Notes: generated from the letters alone by a model not told the origin. Numbered from the stretch's first letter, positions 25,858 to 35,143 are shown. The stretch is 64,000 bases of DNA from an uncultured Eubacteriales bacterium (GCA_902799045.1 CADBZH010000020.1:33963-97962), one strand, 5' to 3'. Translations and numbers: made by a program.

Positions 25858-26430
25858 ATGACAGACAACACGCCAAGGCCGCTGATCCTGGCCTCCGGCT
25901 CCCCCCGACGGCGGGAGCTGCTCGGAAAGATGGGCTATACCTTTGAGGTGTGCGCGCCGGACGTGGACGAGCACGTGACCGGCCACGCGCGGGATATCGT
26001 ATACACGCTGGCCCAGCGCAAGGCCCGGGCGGCGGCAGAGCGCTTCGACCGCGGCGTGATCATCGCCTCGGACACGCTGGTCTCGCTGGACGGCGCGCCG
26101 CTGGGCAAGCCGGAGGACCGGGAAGACGCCCGCCGGATGCTGAACGCGCTCTCCGGCCGGGAACACGAGGTGTTCACCGGCGTGTGCCTGATCGATTCGC
26201 AGACCGGGAAGATGGAAACGCGCACCGTGCGCACCGGCGTCACGTTCCGCGCCCTCTCCCCCGAGGAGATCGACGCCTACATCGACACCGGCGAGCCGAT
26301 GGACAAGGCCGGGGCCTACGCCATCCAGGGTGGCGCCGGCGCGTTCGTCGAACGACTCGACGGCGAATTTGACAACGTGGTCGGCTTCCCGACGGAGGAA
26401 GTCGGAGAAATGTTGAAGCAATTTCTGTAG
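25858..26430 (+). CDS. maf: Maf-like nucleoside triphosphate pyrophosphatase
   Basis: Hydrolyses dTTP/UTP or modified nucleotides, acting as a housecleaning enzyme; often beside cell-shape genes. 190 residues with the family start LILASGSPRRRELLGKMG, the IASDTLVSLDG loop, KPEDREDARRML, and GAGAFVERLDG with FDNVVGFP. Located directly upstream of mreB, the classic maf-mre neighbourhood. Confidence 0.94.
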   Translation: MTDNTPRPLILASGSPRRRELLGKMGYTFEVCAPDVDEHVTGHARDIVYTLAQRKARAAAERFDRGVIIASDTLVSLDGAPLGKPEDREDARRMLNALSGREHEVFTGVCLIDSQTGKMETRTVRTGVTFRALSPEEIDAYIDTGEPMDKAGAYAIQGGAGAFVERLDGEFDNVVGFPTEEVGEMLKQFL

Positions 26431-26455
26431 ATTGACAGGGCGTGCACCTTGCGGC

Positions 26456-26535
26456 TGTAGGGGCGGCGTTGCGCCGCCCGCCCAAGCCAATCGCAGCGAA
26501 CTTACCCGACGGACGGCGCAATGCCGCCCCTGCAA
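26456..26535. repeat. GC-rich hairpin repeats, family B, before mreB
   Basis: GTAGGGGCGGCGTTGCGCCG-type hairpin and a second piece (GGCGCAATGCCGCCCC) fill the 160-bp maf-mreB gap. Confidence 0.55.
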
Positions 26536-26591
26536 GGAGTCACCGAGCGTCGGCGATACCGCCAGCGCATCGACAACTACGGAGGCAAGCA

Positions 26592-27632
26592 ATGGGCGTT
26601 TTTTCTACCGGCGGCGTGGGCATCGACCTGGGCTCCGCCAACCTGACGATCTGTCTTGAAAACGAGGGCATCGTCCTGCGGGAGCCCAGCTACGTGCTGA
26701 CGCTGCGCGAGGACACCGACCAGATCCTGGCCGTGGGCCGCGACGCCCGGCAAATGCTGGGCCGCACCCCCAAGGACGTGGCGCTGATCAGCCCGATCAT
26801 GGACGGGGCCGTGGGCAATGTCGAGCTCACCACGGCGCTGATCCAGCGGCTGGCGGACAAGGCCCTGGGCAAGCGCCGGGCGCTGGAGAAGAACCGGCTG
26901 GTGGTTTCCATGAGCCAGGGCTGCACCCGCGTGGAGCAGACCGCCCTGGAGGACGCCGTGCGCACGGCGGGTGCCAGGCGCAGCGCCATGGTGCGCTCCA
27001 GCGTCGCGGCGGCCCTCGGCGCGGGCGTGCCCATCGAGGAGCCGCGGGGCTCGCTGCTGGTTTGCATCGGTGGGGCGACCACCGAGGTGACCATCGTGTC
27101 CATGAACGGCGTGGTGGCGGCGCGGACGCTGCGCACCGGCTCAAACGGGCTGGACGAGGCCATCATGCGCTACATCCGCCGGGAGAAGGGCCTGATCATC
27201 GGCCAGCGCACGGCGGAGGATCTGAAGATCGACCTGGCCAGCGCGGTGCGCTCCCCCTCGCTGATGCGCACGAAGGTGACGCTGCGCGGGCGCGACGCCG
27301 CCAGCGGCAAGCCGAACACGGTGGAGATCACCGCCGCAGACGTGCACAACGCCATCCAGCCCCCGCTGGAGACGCTGGTGGAGAACATCCGCGACGCCTT
27401 CGAGAACATCCCGCCGGAGCTGGCGGAGGACATCCTGCCCCAGGGGCTGTGGCTGTCCGGCGGCGGCGCGCTGCTGGAGGGGCTGAGCGAGCGCCTGGGC
27501 GAGGTGCTGGGGCTGCGCGTCACCATCGACGAGAACCCGCAGGACGACGTGGCCCTCGGCTGCTGCATGATCGCCGCCAGCGACCGGCTGATGACCCGCT
27601 TCGAGCAGAGCGGATGCCTCATTGAGATTTGA
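26592..27632 (+). CDS. mreB: Rod-shape actin homologue MreB
   Basis: Filament-forming actin-like ATPase that positions the elongation machinery. 346 residues: phosphate-1 motif GVGIDLGSANLTICL at residues 8-22, VCIGGATTEVTIVS phosphate-2 motif, and LWLSGGGALLEGLSERL adenosine motif. The start at 26592 follows GGAGG; longer readings run into the repeat. First gene of mreB-mreC-mreD-PBP2. Confidence 0.94.
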   Translation: MGVFSTGGVGIDLGSANLTICLENEGIVLREPSYVLTLREDTDQILAVGRDARQMLGRTPKDVALISPIMDGAVGNVELTTALIQRLADKALGKRRALEKNRLVVSMSQGCTRVEQTALEDAVRTAGARRSAMVRSSVAAALGAGVPIEEPRGSLLVCIGGATTEVTIVSMNGVVAARTLRTGSNGLDEAIMRYIRREKGLIIGQRTAEDLKIDLASAVRSPSLMRTKVTLRGRDAASGKPNTVEITAADVHNAIQPPLETLVENIRDAFENIPPELAEDILPQGLWLSGGGALLEGLSERLGEVLGLRVTIDENPQDDVALGCCMIAASDRLMTRFEQSGCLIEI

Positions 27633-27665
27633 CATTCCATCCTTCCCCAAGGGAGTTACCGAGAT

Positions 27666-28769
27666 ATGCCTAGCAAGAAGTCTCCAAAGAAGCAGCCCAG
27701 CGCGAAGAAGCGGTCGCGGCGATCGGCGCAGGAGCAGCGCCGGACGCGGCTCGCCCGCCGGCGCGTGCTGTTTTCCGTGCTGGTGCTGCTGGTGGTCGCC
27801 GCCATCGTGTTCTTCCTGGTGCTGCGCAATTCCAGCGAGATCTCCATCGCCGAAAACGGCATCGGCTCGCTGTTCAGCCGCATCCAGAGCGTGTTCACCG
27901 GCGCGGCCAACGGCGTGCGCCAATTCACCCAGCGCTGGCGGGACTTTGACAAGCTGGAGGCGGACTACCAGGCCCTGTCCATTGAAAACCAGCAGCTGAG
28001 CCTGCAGCTGCAAAGCGCCCAGGAGGCCGTGCGTGAGAACGAGCGGCTGCAAAACGCGCTGGACGCCAGGAGCCGCTACGAGGCGCTGGACCCGATCTTC
28101 GCCCGGGTGATCGCCCGGGAGCCGGGCCAGTGGTTTGAAACCTTCTCCATCAACCGCGGCAAGAACGACGGCGTGAACGCCGGCATGTCCGTGGTGAACG
28201 GCGACGGCCTGATCGGGCGCGTCTACGAGGCCGGCATGAACTACGCCAAGGTGATCGCAATCATCGATTCCCGAAGCGCCGTGGCCTGTATGGTGCAGAG
28301 CACCCGCGACAACGGCATCATGCGCGGGCGCGTGGCCGCCTCGTCGAGCGACGCCCAGTGCTTCGTCTACTACCTGCCCAACCTGAACAGCATCATGCCC
28401 GGCGACGCGGTCATCACCTCCGGCACGGACTCGCTGTTCCCCAAGGGGCTGCACATCGGCACCGTCACCGCCGTGTCCATGGACGCGGGCAGCGACGGCA
28501 GCTACGCCGTGGTGACGCCCTCGGTGGATTTCCGACACATCGAAGAGGTGTTCGTGCTGCGCGAGGTCATCGAGACCGACAACGACGAGGCCCTGCCCGT
28601 CGTCACCAGCGCCGCCCGGCCCACCGGCTCCGGCGCCACTCCCGCGCCGAACGCCACACCCACCCCCTCGCCCACGCCCGCCGAGGAAACCTGGAGCTAT
28701 CCCTCCGCCGACGCGACCGTCGAGATCCTCGAAACCCTGCCGGAGGACGAGTGGGTTCGGGAAGAGTGA
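27666..28769 (+). CDS. mreC: Rod-shape protein MreC
   Basis: Single-pass membrane scaffold of the elongasome. 367 residues: very basic cytoplasmic start (K/R-rich 1-38), membrane segment about 39-57, coiled coil about 95-140, then MreC beta domains (SINRGKNDGVNAGMSVVNGDGLIGRV, DSLFPKGLHIGTVTAV). The C terminus is extended by a Pro/Thr/Ala-rich tail. Follows mreB by 33 bp. Confidence 0.92.
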   Translation: MPSKKSPKKQPSAKKRSRRSAQEQRRTRLARRRVLFSVLVLLVVAAIVFFLVLRNSSEISIAENGIGSLFSRIQSVFTGAANGVRQFTQRWRDFDKLEADYQALSIENQQLSLQLQSAQEAVRENERLQNALDARSRYEALDPIFARVIAREPGQWFETFSINRGKNDGVNAGMSVVNGDGLIGRVYEAGMNYAKVIAIIDSRSAVACMVQSTRDNGIMRGRVAASSSDAQCFVYYLPNLNSIMPGDAVITSGTDSLFPKGLHIGTVTAVSMDAGSDGSYAVVTPSVDFRHIEEVFVLREVIETDNDEALPVVTSAARPTGSGATPAPNATPTPSPTPAEETWSYPSADATVEILETLPEDEWVREE

Positions 28770-28835
28770 GGCTGTGTGGACGGGAGCGCAAGCGCCCCCA
28801 TGCCCCGGTAAGAATGCGTTCTGGAGGGTCTGATA

Positions 28836-29384
28836 TTGCTTAGAAGACTTGCCCCCGCGCTGATGATACTGGCGACCGTGATCCTGGATACCACGGTCCT
28901 GCCCATCGTGTATTCCGGCGTGTACGCCATCCCGCTGACGGTGGTGGCGGTATTTCTGATCGGCATGCTGATGGGCCGCATGCGCGGGCTGCTCTACGGC
29001 ACGATCGGCGGCCTGCTGATCGACATCACCTCCGGCACGCTGGGGCTGATGACGTTCTTCTTCATGGCCGTGGGCTTCCTGATCGGCCTGATCCTCTATA
29101 ATCCCGGCGAGCACCTGCGCTCCGGCCGCCGCGTGGCCCGCAAAAAGCGGCTGCAGCGCGGCGTGTGGGTGTTTGTGCTGTACACGCTGGGCGAGGTGAC
29201 GCTGTTCGTGATCCAGTATTTCAACACGGCCGAGCTACAGCTGGCCTACTTTGGCAACATCGCCGTACGCGCCCTGATCTGCACGGCGCTGACGATCCTG
29301 CTCCGCCCGCTGGCCTACGCCATCCTGCTGGGCGGCGATCGCGGGCGCATCCCCACCCGCCACAAGGAGGTGAAATCCTTTTGA
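28836..29384 (+). CDS. mreD: Rod-shape protein MreD
   Basis: 182-residue integral membrane protein with about five hydrophobic helices, typical of MreD (LAPALMILATVILDTTVLP start; GLLYGTIGGLLIDITSG). Start is TTG at 28836, with GGAGGG 9 nt upstream. Its stop overlaps the PBP2 start. Confidence 0.88.
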   Translation: MLRRLAPALMILATVILDTTVLPIVYSGVYAIPLTVVAVFLIGMLMGRMRGLLYGTIGGLLIDITSGTLGLMTFFFMAVGFLIGLILYNPGEHLRSGRRVARKKRLQRGVWVFVLYTLGEVTLFVIQYFNTAELQLAYFGNIAVRALICTALTILLRPLAYAILLGGDRGRIPTRHKEVKSF

Positions 29385-31846
29385 AGCCCTATTTCAAGCG
29401 CATGCTGATCCTCTCCGGCCTGCTGGTGCTGGTGTTCGCGGCGTTCTTTATCCGCCTGAACTGGATGATCCAGGCCAGGGGTGACAGCTACACCGAGCGC
29501 GCCGAGACCCGCTCCGCCAAGACGATCACCCTCTACGGCATGCGCGGCACGATCTACGACACCAACATGGTGCCGCTGGCCTACGACCGGCGCAGCTTCA
29601 ACGTCACCTTCTATCGCGACCCGCTGAAGAACAGCGAGGCCGACCGACTGGCCTACACCCAGACGCTGGTGGACGTGATCAAGCTGGTGGAATCCAACGG
29701 CAAGTCCACCGTGAACGACTTCTGGCTGAAAAAGGATGAGGACGGCGTCTGGCGCTTCAACAGCGGCTCGGACAGCGCCGCCGTGGAGCAGACCCGCGAA
29801 AACCAGTGGCGCAGCAACTTCTACCTGACCAAGGTGGACGAGAAGGACCTGTATCGGACGCTGGTCCAGAAGTACAGGGTGCTGGACGTGCTGGGGCCGG
29901 ACGCCGATGAGAGCATGATCGTCAAGGTGCTGGCGCTGTGGCAGGAGAGCCGCATGAACGCCTTCAAGCCCACGCCCGTCACCATCGCCTACGACGTGGG
30001 CTACGAGACCGTCTCCGAGATCGAGGTGCGCTCGCTGGACCTGCTGGGCGTAGACGTGGAGGAGAGCTCCTCCCGCGTCTATCCCCAGGGCGAAACCGCC
30101 TGCCATGTGATCGGCTACACCAGCAAGATCTCCTCCTCGCAGCTGGAAAGCTACCAGAACCAGGGCTACCCCAACGACGCCTACATCGGCTCCGACGGCG
30201 TGGAGCGCTCGCTGGAGGACCAGCTCTCCCCCTACATCAAGTACCGCCAGGGCACCCGCGCCGTGGAGGTGGACACCCGCGGCAAGGCCGTGCGCGAGCT
30301 TTCCTACAGCGCGCCCACCGACGGCAACTCCGTAGTGCTGACCATCGACGTGGATCTGCAGGCCTACATGGCCAGCCGCCTGGAGGACGCCATCAAGACC
30401 ATTCACGGCATCCAGGAGGATTCGCTGCGCTGGGGCCACTGGCTGCGCGAGAACGAGGACATCCTGAAGGAATACGAGGAAAACGGCTGGGAGATCAGCC
30501 TGGCTGAGACCGGCGCGATGGTGGCCATGGACCCGTACACCGGCCGGGTGCTGGGCATGGTGAGCGTGCCCAGCTATGACCTGAGCATGTTCAACGACGG
30601 CAAGGTGGACCCGACGCTCTGGGACGCGGTGCTGGAGGGCAACAACCCGCTTTTGAACCGCGCCATTGGCTCCAAGGACGCCCCCGGCTCCATCTTCAAG
30701 ATGTGCACGGCGCTGGGCGGCCTCACCGAGGGCGTGATCACCGTGGACGAGATCATCAACGACCGCGCCGAGGGCTTCACCGAAACCAACGCCGACCGTC
30801 CCGCCAAGTGCTGGACCTCCACGCCGGAGGATCACCAGAACCAGAACCTGGAGAAGGCCCTGAAGAACAGCTGCAACATGTACTTCTACACGGTGGGCTA
30901 CCGGCTGGGCATCGACCGGCTGTACCAGTGGGCCGCGGCCCTGGGCCTGACCAGCAAGACCAACATCGAGCTGCCCGGCGAGGCCACCAGCTTCGTGGGC
31001 AACCAGCACATGCTGTACGACCCGGAAAACAGCGTGACCTGGCAGAACACGGCCAAGCCGCTTCTGACCTACACGGCCATGAAGACCACGCTGGAGGAGA
31101 TCATCTCCGACAGAAGGATGAACGTGTCCAACGAGGTGCTGGAAAAGGCGCTGAGCGACCTGATGAAGATCGCCATCAGCTACAACACCAAGGAGCAGTG
31201 GTACCAGCCCATCCGCGAGATCCTGCAATATGACATCGGCCTGCCCCGCGAGTACATCTCCAGCCACTACATGGTCAACACCTTCGTTACCTACCTGGCG
31301 GACATCTACTGGACCCCGAACGAGACCATCATGTGCGCCATCGGCCAGTCCATCACCCAGGTGACGCCCGTGGCCGTCGCGCGCTACGTCAGCGCCATCG
31401 TCAACGGCGGCACCGTGTACGACGCGCAGATCGTGGACAAGATCATCGCGCCGGACGGCAGCGTGGTGCTGGAAAAGCAGCCGGTCGTCGCCAACCAGAT
31501 CGACAGCGACCCGCTCTACTTCGCCACGATCCGCGCCGGCATGGAGGACGTTACGGACGAGGTGGCCGGCGGTACCGCCGCCAAGTACTTCGCGGACAGC
31601 AAGTACAAGATCGCCGCCAAGACGGGAACCTCCCAGAGAACCGAGCTGGACGTGGAGAACAACAGCTGGATGGTCGCCTACGCCCCGGCGGACAGCCCGA
31701 AGATCGTGGTGGTCTGCTATGTGCAGAACGGCTACGCCGGCGCCTACTCCGCCTACGCCATCAAGCCCGTCATCACCTACTACCTGGATTCCCTGCAGCA
31801 CAGCGAGAGCTTCACCGTGCCGACGGAATTCAGCCTGGCGGAATAG
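29381..31846 (+). CDS. mrdA: Penicillin-binding protein 2 (elongation transpeptidase)
   Basis: Class B PBP cross-linking peptidoglycan with RodA during elongation. 821 residues: short cytoplasmic start, membrane anchor about 8-26, dimerisation domain, and transpeptidase with SIFK (catalytic Ser, in DAPGSIFKMC), SCN (LKNSCNMYF) and KTGT (AAKTGTSQ). A TTG at 29381 is chosen: AGGAGGTGA lies 7 nt upstream and it overlaps the mreD stop (TTGA). Longer than many PBP2s because of inserts around the active-site domain (near residues 345-390 and 560-630). Confidence 0.93.
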   Translation: MKPYFKRMLILSGLLVLVFAAFFIRLNWMIQARGDSYTERAETRSAKTITLYGMRGTIYDTNMVPLAYDRRSFNVTFYRDPLKNSEADRLAYTQTLVDVIKLVESNGKSTVNDFWLKKDEDGVWRFNSGSDSAAVEQTRENQWRSNFYLTKVDEKDLYRTLVQKYRVLDVLGPDADESMIVKVLALWQESRMNAFKPTPVTIAYDVGYETVSEIEVRSLDLLGVDVEESSSRVYPQGETACHVIGYTSKISSSQLESYQNQGYPNDAYIGSDGVERSLEDQLSPYIKYRQGTRAVEVDTRGKAVRELSYSAPTDGNSVVLTIDVDLQAYMASRLEDAIKTIHGIQEDSLRWGHWLRENEDILKEYEENGWEISLAETGAMVAMDPYTGRVLGMVSVPSYDLSMFNDGKVDPTLWDAVLEGNNPLLNRAIGSKDAPGSIFKMCTALGGLTEGVITVDEIINDRAEGFTETNADRPAKCWTSTPEDHQNQNLEKALKNSCNMYFYTVGYRLGIDRLYQWAAALGLTSKTNIELPGEATSFVGNQHMLYDPENSVTWQNTAKPLLTYTAMKTTLEEIISDRRMNVSNEVLEKALSDLMKIAISYNTKEQWYQPIREILQYDIGLPREYISSHYMVNTFVTYLADIYWTPNETIMCAIGQSITQVTPVAVARYVSAIVNGGTVYDAQIVDKIIAPDGSVVLEKQPVVANQIDSDPLYFATIRAGMEDVTDEVAGGTAAKYFADSKYKIAAKTGTSQRTELDVENNSWMVAYAPADSPKIVVVCYVQNGYAGAYSAYAIKPVITYYLDSLQHSESFTVPTEFSLAE

Positions 31847-31892
31847 ACATTGTGGACGGGGGAGTAAGCTCCCCCGCCACTGCCACCCCCTC

Positions 31893-31976
31893 CAGATTTG
31901 CCTTGAGTTTTGATACTGTTTCTTCAAAAGGCCAAACGCAGTAAAAACAGTCTCAAAACTCCGGCCGGCAAATCTG
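31893..31976. repeat. Large imperfect hairpin between PBP2 and rodA
   Basis: CAGATTTGCC (31893-31902) pairs with GGCAAATCTG (31967-31976); inside, GAGTTTTGA..CTGTTT faces AAACAG..TCAAAACTC. Two more hairpins follow. Could be regulatory RNA structure or a small mobile repeat. Confidence 0.7.
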
Positions 31977-31982
31977 CATGGA

Positions 31983-32060
31983 AGGAGTTTTTGTTTCGGG
32001 CAAATGAGATTTTCCTTCACAAAAACTCCTGCGGCTCTGCCGCGCATGTTGCCAGAGCCG
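31983..32060. repeat. Two further hairpins before rodA
   Basis: AGGAGTTTTTGT (31983-31994) pairs perfectly with ACAAAAACTCCT (32019-32030), and CGGCTCTG (32032-32039) pairs with CAGAGCCG (32053-32060). With the larger hairpin upstream they occupy the non-coding 31850-32100 gap. Confidence 0.7.
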
Positions 32061-32115
32061 ATTATGGTCAGAGAGGCTCCCGTCCTCCGACACCTCCCCG
32101 AAAGGAAGCTGTTCA

Positions 32116-33363
32116 ATGCTTTCAAGAATCAGAGCATTTTTCAAGTACATCAAGGACAATCGGTTTGACAGGAGCCTGATGAAGTATTTCGACTGGCCCC
32201 TGCTGATCATCGTGCTTGCGATCTCGCTGTTCGGCGTGGTCTGCATCTTCTCGGCCACCTCCAGCCAGGTGATCGAGCAGCCCGCGAACGTGATCGAAAT
32301 GCTCGAGACCCAGTCCGTCACCTACCCCCGCCTGCAGCTGATGTGGATCGGCGCGGGGCTGCTGGCCATGGCGTTCATCATTTTCTTCCCCTACCAGCTC
32401 TACGAGCGCTACGCCAACACCATCTACGCGGCGCAGATCATCCTGCTGACGCTGACGCTGCTGCTGGCCCGCGCCGGCCGCGGCGGCATGACGGCCTTCT
32501 TCAACTGGGGCAGCGACCGCGGCTTCCAGCCGTCGGAGGTCTGCAAGATCGCCATCATCATCTCCCTTTCCAAGGCGTTCTGCGTGCGCATGAAGCCCAT
32601 CATGACCATCCACGACATCATCCCGCTGGGCATCTACGTGGCCATCCCGATGGTGCTGATCGTGGCCCAGCCGGACGTGGGCACGGCGCTGGTCTACCTG
32701 GCCGTGTTCAGCGTGATGGTGTTCGTCTCCGGCACGAATTCCAAGCTCATCTGGGGCGTCATCGGCGTGCTGGCGCTGCTGATGATCCCGCTGTGGTACT
32801 TCATGAACAACTCCAGCTCCGACAACTTCCGCTTCACGCGCATACTGATGTGGCTGGACCCGGAATCCTACCCCGACGAGGCGCGGCAGATCATCAACGG
32901 CCAGATCGCCATCGGCTCCGGCGGCATCCTGGGAAAGGGCATCGTCTCCCCCGGCAGCTTCGCCTCGCTGGGCTATATCTCCGACGACCACACCGACTTC
33001 ATATTCGCCATCGTCTGCGAATCCTTCGGCCTGGTGGGCGGAGCCTCGCTGATCGTGGGCTACATCCTGCTGATCGCGCGGCTGATCATACTCGCCGTGC
33101 GCACCGAGGACCCCTACGGCTCCTACGTGATCGTGGGCGTCATGGCCATGTTTCTGTTCCACATCGTCGAAAACATCGGCATGGTGATCGGCCTGCTGCC
33201 CGTCACCGGCATCCCCTTGCCGTTCGTCAGCTACGGCGGCAGCAACATGCTCACCAGTATGATGGGCATCGGGCTGGTGCTGAACGTGGTGATGCGCTCG
33301 CGCCAGCACCAGCAGCGCCAGCACACCGCGACGGAAAGGGTATTGGCGCTGAAAAGGGATTAA
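32116..33363 (+). CDS. rodA: RodA peptidoglycan glycosyltransferase
   Basis: SEDS-family polymerase working with PBP2 in lateral wall growth. 415 residues with about ten membrane helices; signatures include WGSDRGFQPSEVCKIAIII, AQPDVGTALVYLAVF, and the C-terminal PVTGIPLPFVSYGGSNMLTSM. Follows PBP2 in the same direction after a 269-bp structured gap. Confidence 0.94.
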   Translation: MLSRIRAFFKYIKDNRFDRSLMKYFDWPLLIIVLAISLFGVVCIFSATSSQVIEQPANVIEMLETQSVTYPRLQLMWIGAGLLAMAFIIFFPYQLYERYANTIYAAQIILLTLTLLLARAGRGGMTAFFNWGSDRGFQPSEVCKIAIIISLSKAFCVRMKPIMTIHDIIPLGIYVAIPMVLIVAQPDVGTALVYLAVFSVMVFVSGTNSKLIWGVIGVLALLMIPLWYFMNNSSSDNFRFTRILMWLDPESYPDEARQIINGQIAIGSGGILGKGIVSPGSFASLGYISDDHTDFIFAIVCESFGLVGGASLIVGYILLIARLIILAVRTEDPYGSYVIVGVMAMFLFHIVENIGMVIGLLPVTGIPLPFVSYGGSNMLTSMMGIGLVLNVVMRSRQHQQRQHTATERVLALKRD

Positions 33364-33370
33364 TCCGCCC

Positions 33371-33409
33371 TCCCTCCCGCATACGCTTGAGCGACGGGAG
33401 GGATTTTTA
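33371..33409 (+). terminator. Hairpin terminator of rodA enclosing the next gene's ribosome site
   Basis: TCCCTCCCG (33371-33379) pairs with CGGGAGGGA (33395-33403), followed by TTTTTAT. The 3' arm contains GGGAGGG, the only good Shine-Dalgarno of the next gene (ATG 33409). Confidence 0.8.
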
Positions 33410-34083
33410 TGTCTGAAAACAGCACGCTGCAGATCCACACGCAGCTGAGGCCGGAAGAACCGATTGTTTCAGTAAGGAAGGGCCGGACGCGCCGATGGGG
33501 CCGGCCCCACAGGCCGAAGGAGCGCCTGACCCGCGGCGAGCGGCTGCTGCGCAACAGCGCCATCGCCTGCGCGGCGCTGCTGGGCGTGCTGGCGCTGGGC
33601 AACCTCGACGAGCCCTGGGCGGTGAAGGCGCGGGAGGGCGTCAGGCAGGCGCTGACGATGCGCATCGACCTGGACGATTCCCTGGGAGAGCTGACCTTCG
33701 TGCGCGACCTGATGCCGGATTCGGCGCTGGTGTTTCTGAACGTCTCCGGCGGCGGCGCGATGCTCGCGCCGGTGGACGGCGAAATCACCCACGCCTGGAC
33801 CGCCCTCCAGCCCTGGACACTCTTTACCGGCGAGGGCGACGTGCGGGCGACAGGCGCGGGCACGGTCACGGCGGTCAGCCCGCTGTCGGACGGCCTCTAC
33901 GGCGTTCTGATCGACCACGGCGAGGGCCTTGAAAGCGTCTGCGCAAACCTCTCCGGCGTCCGGGTGGCCGCCGGGGACGCGGTGAACCGGGGCGACGCGC
34001 TGGGGACGTTCGCGGGCGGGCTGTACTTTGAGCTGCGGCAGGGCGGCGAGTCCATCGATCCCGCGGAGAGGCTGGGGCTGTAG
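33409..34083 (+). CDS. SpoIVFA-like membrane protein with LytM/M23 fold
   Basis: 224 residues: basic cytoplasmic start, membrane segment about 51-67, then a C-terminal LytM/M23-like domain (GDVRATGAGTVTAVSPL, LIDHGEGLESVCANLSGV, GDAVNRGDALG, LYFELRQGG). M23 zinc ligands are not all present, as in SpoIVFA. Directly followed by the M50 protease gene, matching the spoIVFA-spoIVFB pair that controls pro-sigma-K processing in sporulation. Its ribosome site lies inside the rodA terminator hairpin. Confidence 0.8.
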   Translation: MSENSTLQIHTQLRPEEPIVSVRKGRTRRWGRPHRPKERLTRGERLLRNSAIACAALLGVLALGNLDEPWAVKAREGVRQALTMRIDLDDSLGELTFVRDLMPDSALVFLNVSGGGAMLAPVDGEITHAWTALQPWTLFTGEGDVRATGAGTVTAVSPLSDGLYGVLIDHGEGLESVCANLSGVRVAAGDAVNRGDALGTFAGGLYFELRQGGESIDPAERLGL

Positions 34084-34968
34084 GTGGCGCTGACGATCGG
34101 CCGCACCCGGCTGCGAATCCACCCATTGACGCTGTTGTTTCCGGCGGCGGCGGCCCTGCTGGGGGCCCGGCGGGAGATCGCGGCGCTGATGATCGCGCTC
34201 TCGGCGCACGAGGCGGCGCACCTGCTCGCCGCGCGGGCGCTGGGCGTGGGCATCCGGCAGCTGAAGCTGATGCCCTTCGGCGGCGCGATTCGCATGGAAA
34301 ACCCCTATGCCATCGCCCCGGCGCGGCTTCTGGCGGTGGCGGCGGCGGGCCCTGCGGCAAATCTGGCGGCGCTCGTCACCGCCGCCGCGCTGGCGCACGG
34401 GCGCGCGCTCTCCGGCCAGACGGCGCTGGCGCTGATCCAGAGCAACCTGTCGCTGATGCTGTTCAACCTGCTGCCGGCGCTGCCGCTGGACGGCGGGCGG
34501 ATGCTGTGCGCGCTGCTCAGCGGACGCTTCGGGCGCGACCGCGCGGTGCAAATCGGCATACTGGCGGGGCGGGTCGTCGCGGCGCTGCTCTTCGCGCTGG
34601 CCGTCGCCTCGGCGGTCTTCGCGCGCCGCCTCAACCTCTCCCCCGCCTTCGCCGCCGTGTTCATACTGGCCTCGGCTGGCGACGAGCGGCACGCCCTCTC
34701 CGACGCCCGGCTGCGGACCTACCTGCGCGAGCTCCGGCCCATCGAAGCGCCCGTGCCCGCGCGCCTCTGGGCCGTCGGCGGCGGCTGCGAGGCCCGCCGG
34801 GCGCTGCGCGTGACCCGCGCCGACGCGATCACGCTGTACGCGGTGTATGAAAACAGCCGCCTCACGTCCTTTACAGACGATCGGCGGCTGTTGAAGGGGA
34901 TCCTTGAAGGCGGCAGCGGCATACAGGTCTCAGACATCCTTCACGGCGAACGCTTAGGTAGACGATGA
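34084..34968 (+). CDS. spoIVFB: SpoIVFB-like intramembrane zinc protease (M50)
   Basis: 294-residue multi-pass protease. SAHEAAH (HExxH) at about residues 40-44 and LPALPLDGGR (NPDG-type second motif) at about 133-142 are intact. A cytoplasmic CBS-like tail follows. In sporulating Firmicutes SpoIVFB cleaves pro-sigma-K in the mother cell. Start GTG at 34084, directly after the SpoIVFA-like stop. The last codons and stop (34966-34968) lie inside an inserted repeat element, so the natural C terminus has been replaced. Confidence 0.85.
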   Translation: MALTIGRTRLRIHPLTLLFPAAAALLGARREIAALMIALSAHEAAHLLAARALGVGIRQLKLMPFGGAIRMENPYAIAPARLLAVAAAGPAANLAALVTAAALAHGRALSGQTALALIQSNLSLMLFNLLPALPLDGGRMLCALLSGRFGRDRAVQIGILAGRVVAALLFALAVASAVFARRLNLSPAFAAVFILASAGDERHALSDARLRTYLRELRPIEAPVPARLWAVGGGCEARRALRVTRADAITLYAVYENSRLTSFTDDRRLLKGILEGGSGIQVSDILHGERLGRR

Positions 34969-35090
34969 TTAATTCGAGCATCGAGGCTGCGAGTGCATTT
35001 TTCGGCAGGTGGCCTTGCAGATTTCGAAGGTTTACTGGAGGTAAATCGAGAAAGCAGAATCGGTGCGGGAATAAATCAGCGGCTACTTAG
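34954..35090. mobile_element. MITE-like element copy 1 (with TTAG target duplication)
   Basis: Element 34958-35086 (129 bp) begins GTAGACGATGATTAATT and ends AATAAATCAGCGGCTAC, which are imperfect inverted repeats (about 20 bp, 17 matching in copy 3 including flanks). TTAG flanks both ends (34954-34957, 35087-35090). It supplies the end of spoIVFB. Other copies: 36997, 57728 and 63906. Confidence 0.88.
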
Positions 35091-35143
35091 GATGACAGCG
35101 AATCGAGGGCCCTGTCATCCCGGGCGAAGCGAAGGATCTGTGC
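35091..35143. repeat. Palindromic repeat, family C (partial), joined to MITE copy 1
   Basis: GGATGACAGCGAAT...CTGTCATCC...GCGAAGGATCTG, like 40840-40908. It begins exactly after the MITE target duplication. Confidence 0.7.

Noticed and set aside
34958-35086. Short protein (MINWSIEAAS...) in the MITE copies
   Set aside because: Codon phase is not conserved across all copies (copies 1 and 4 have a different base at the W codon), no ribosome site, and the size suits a non-coding element.
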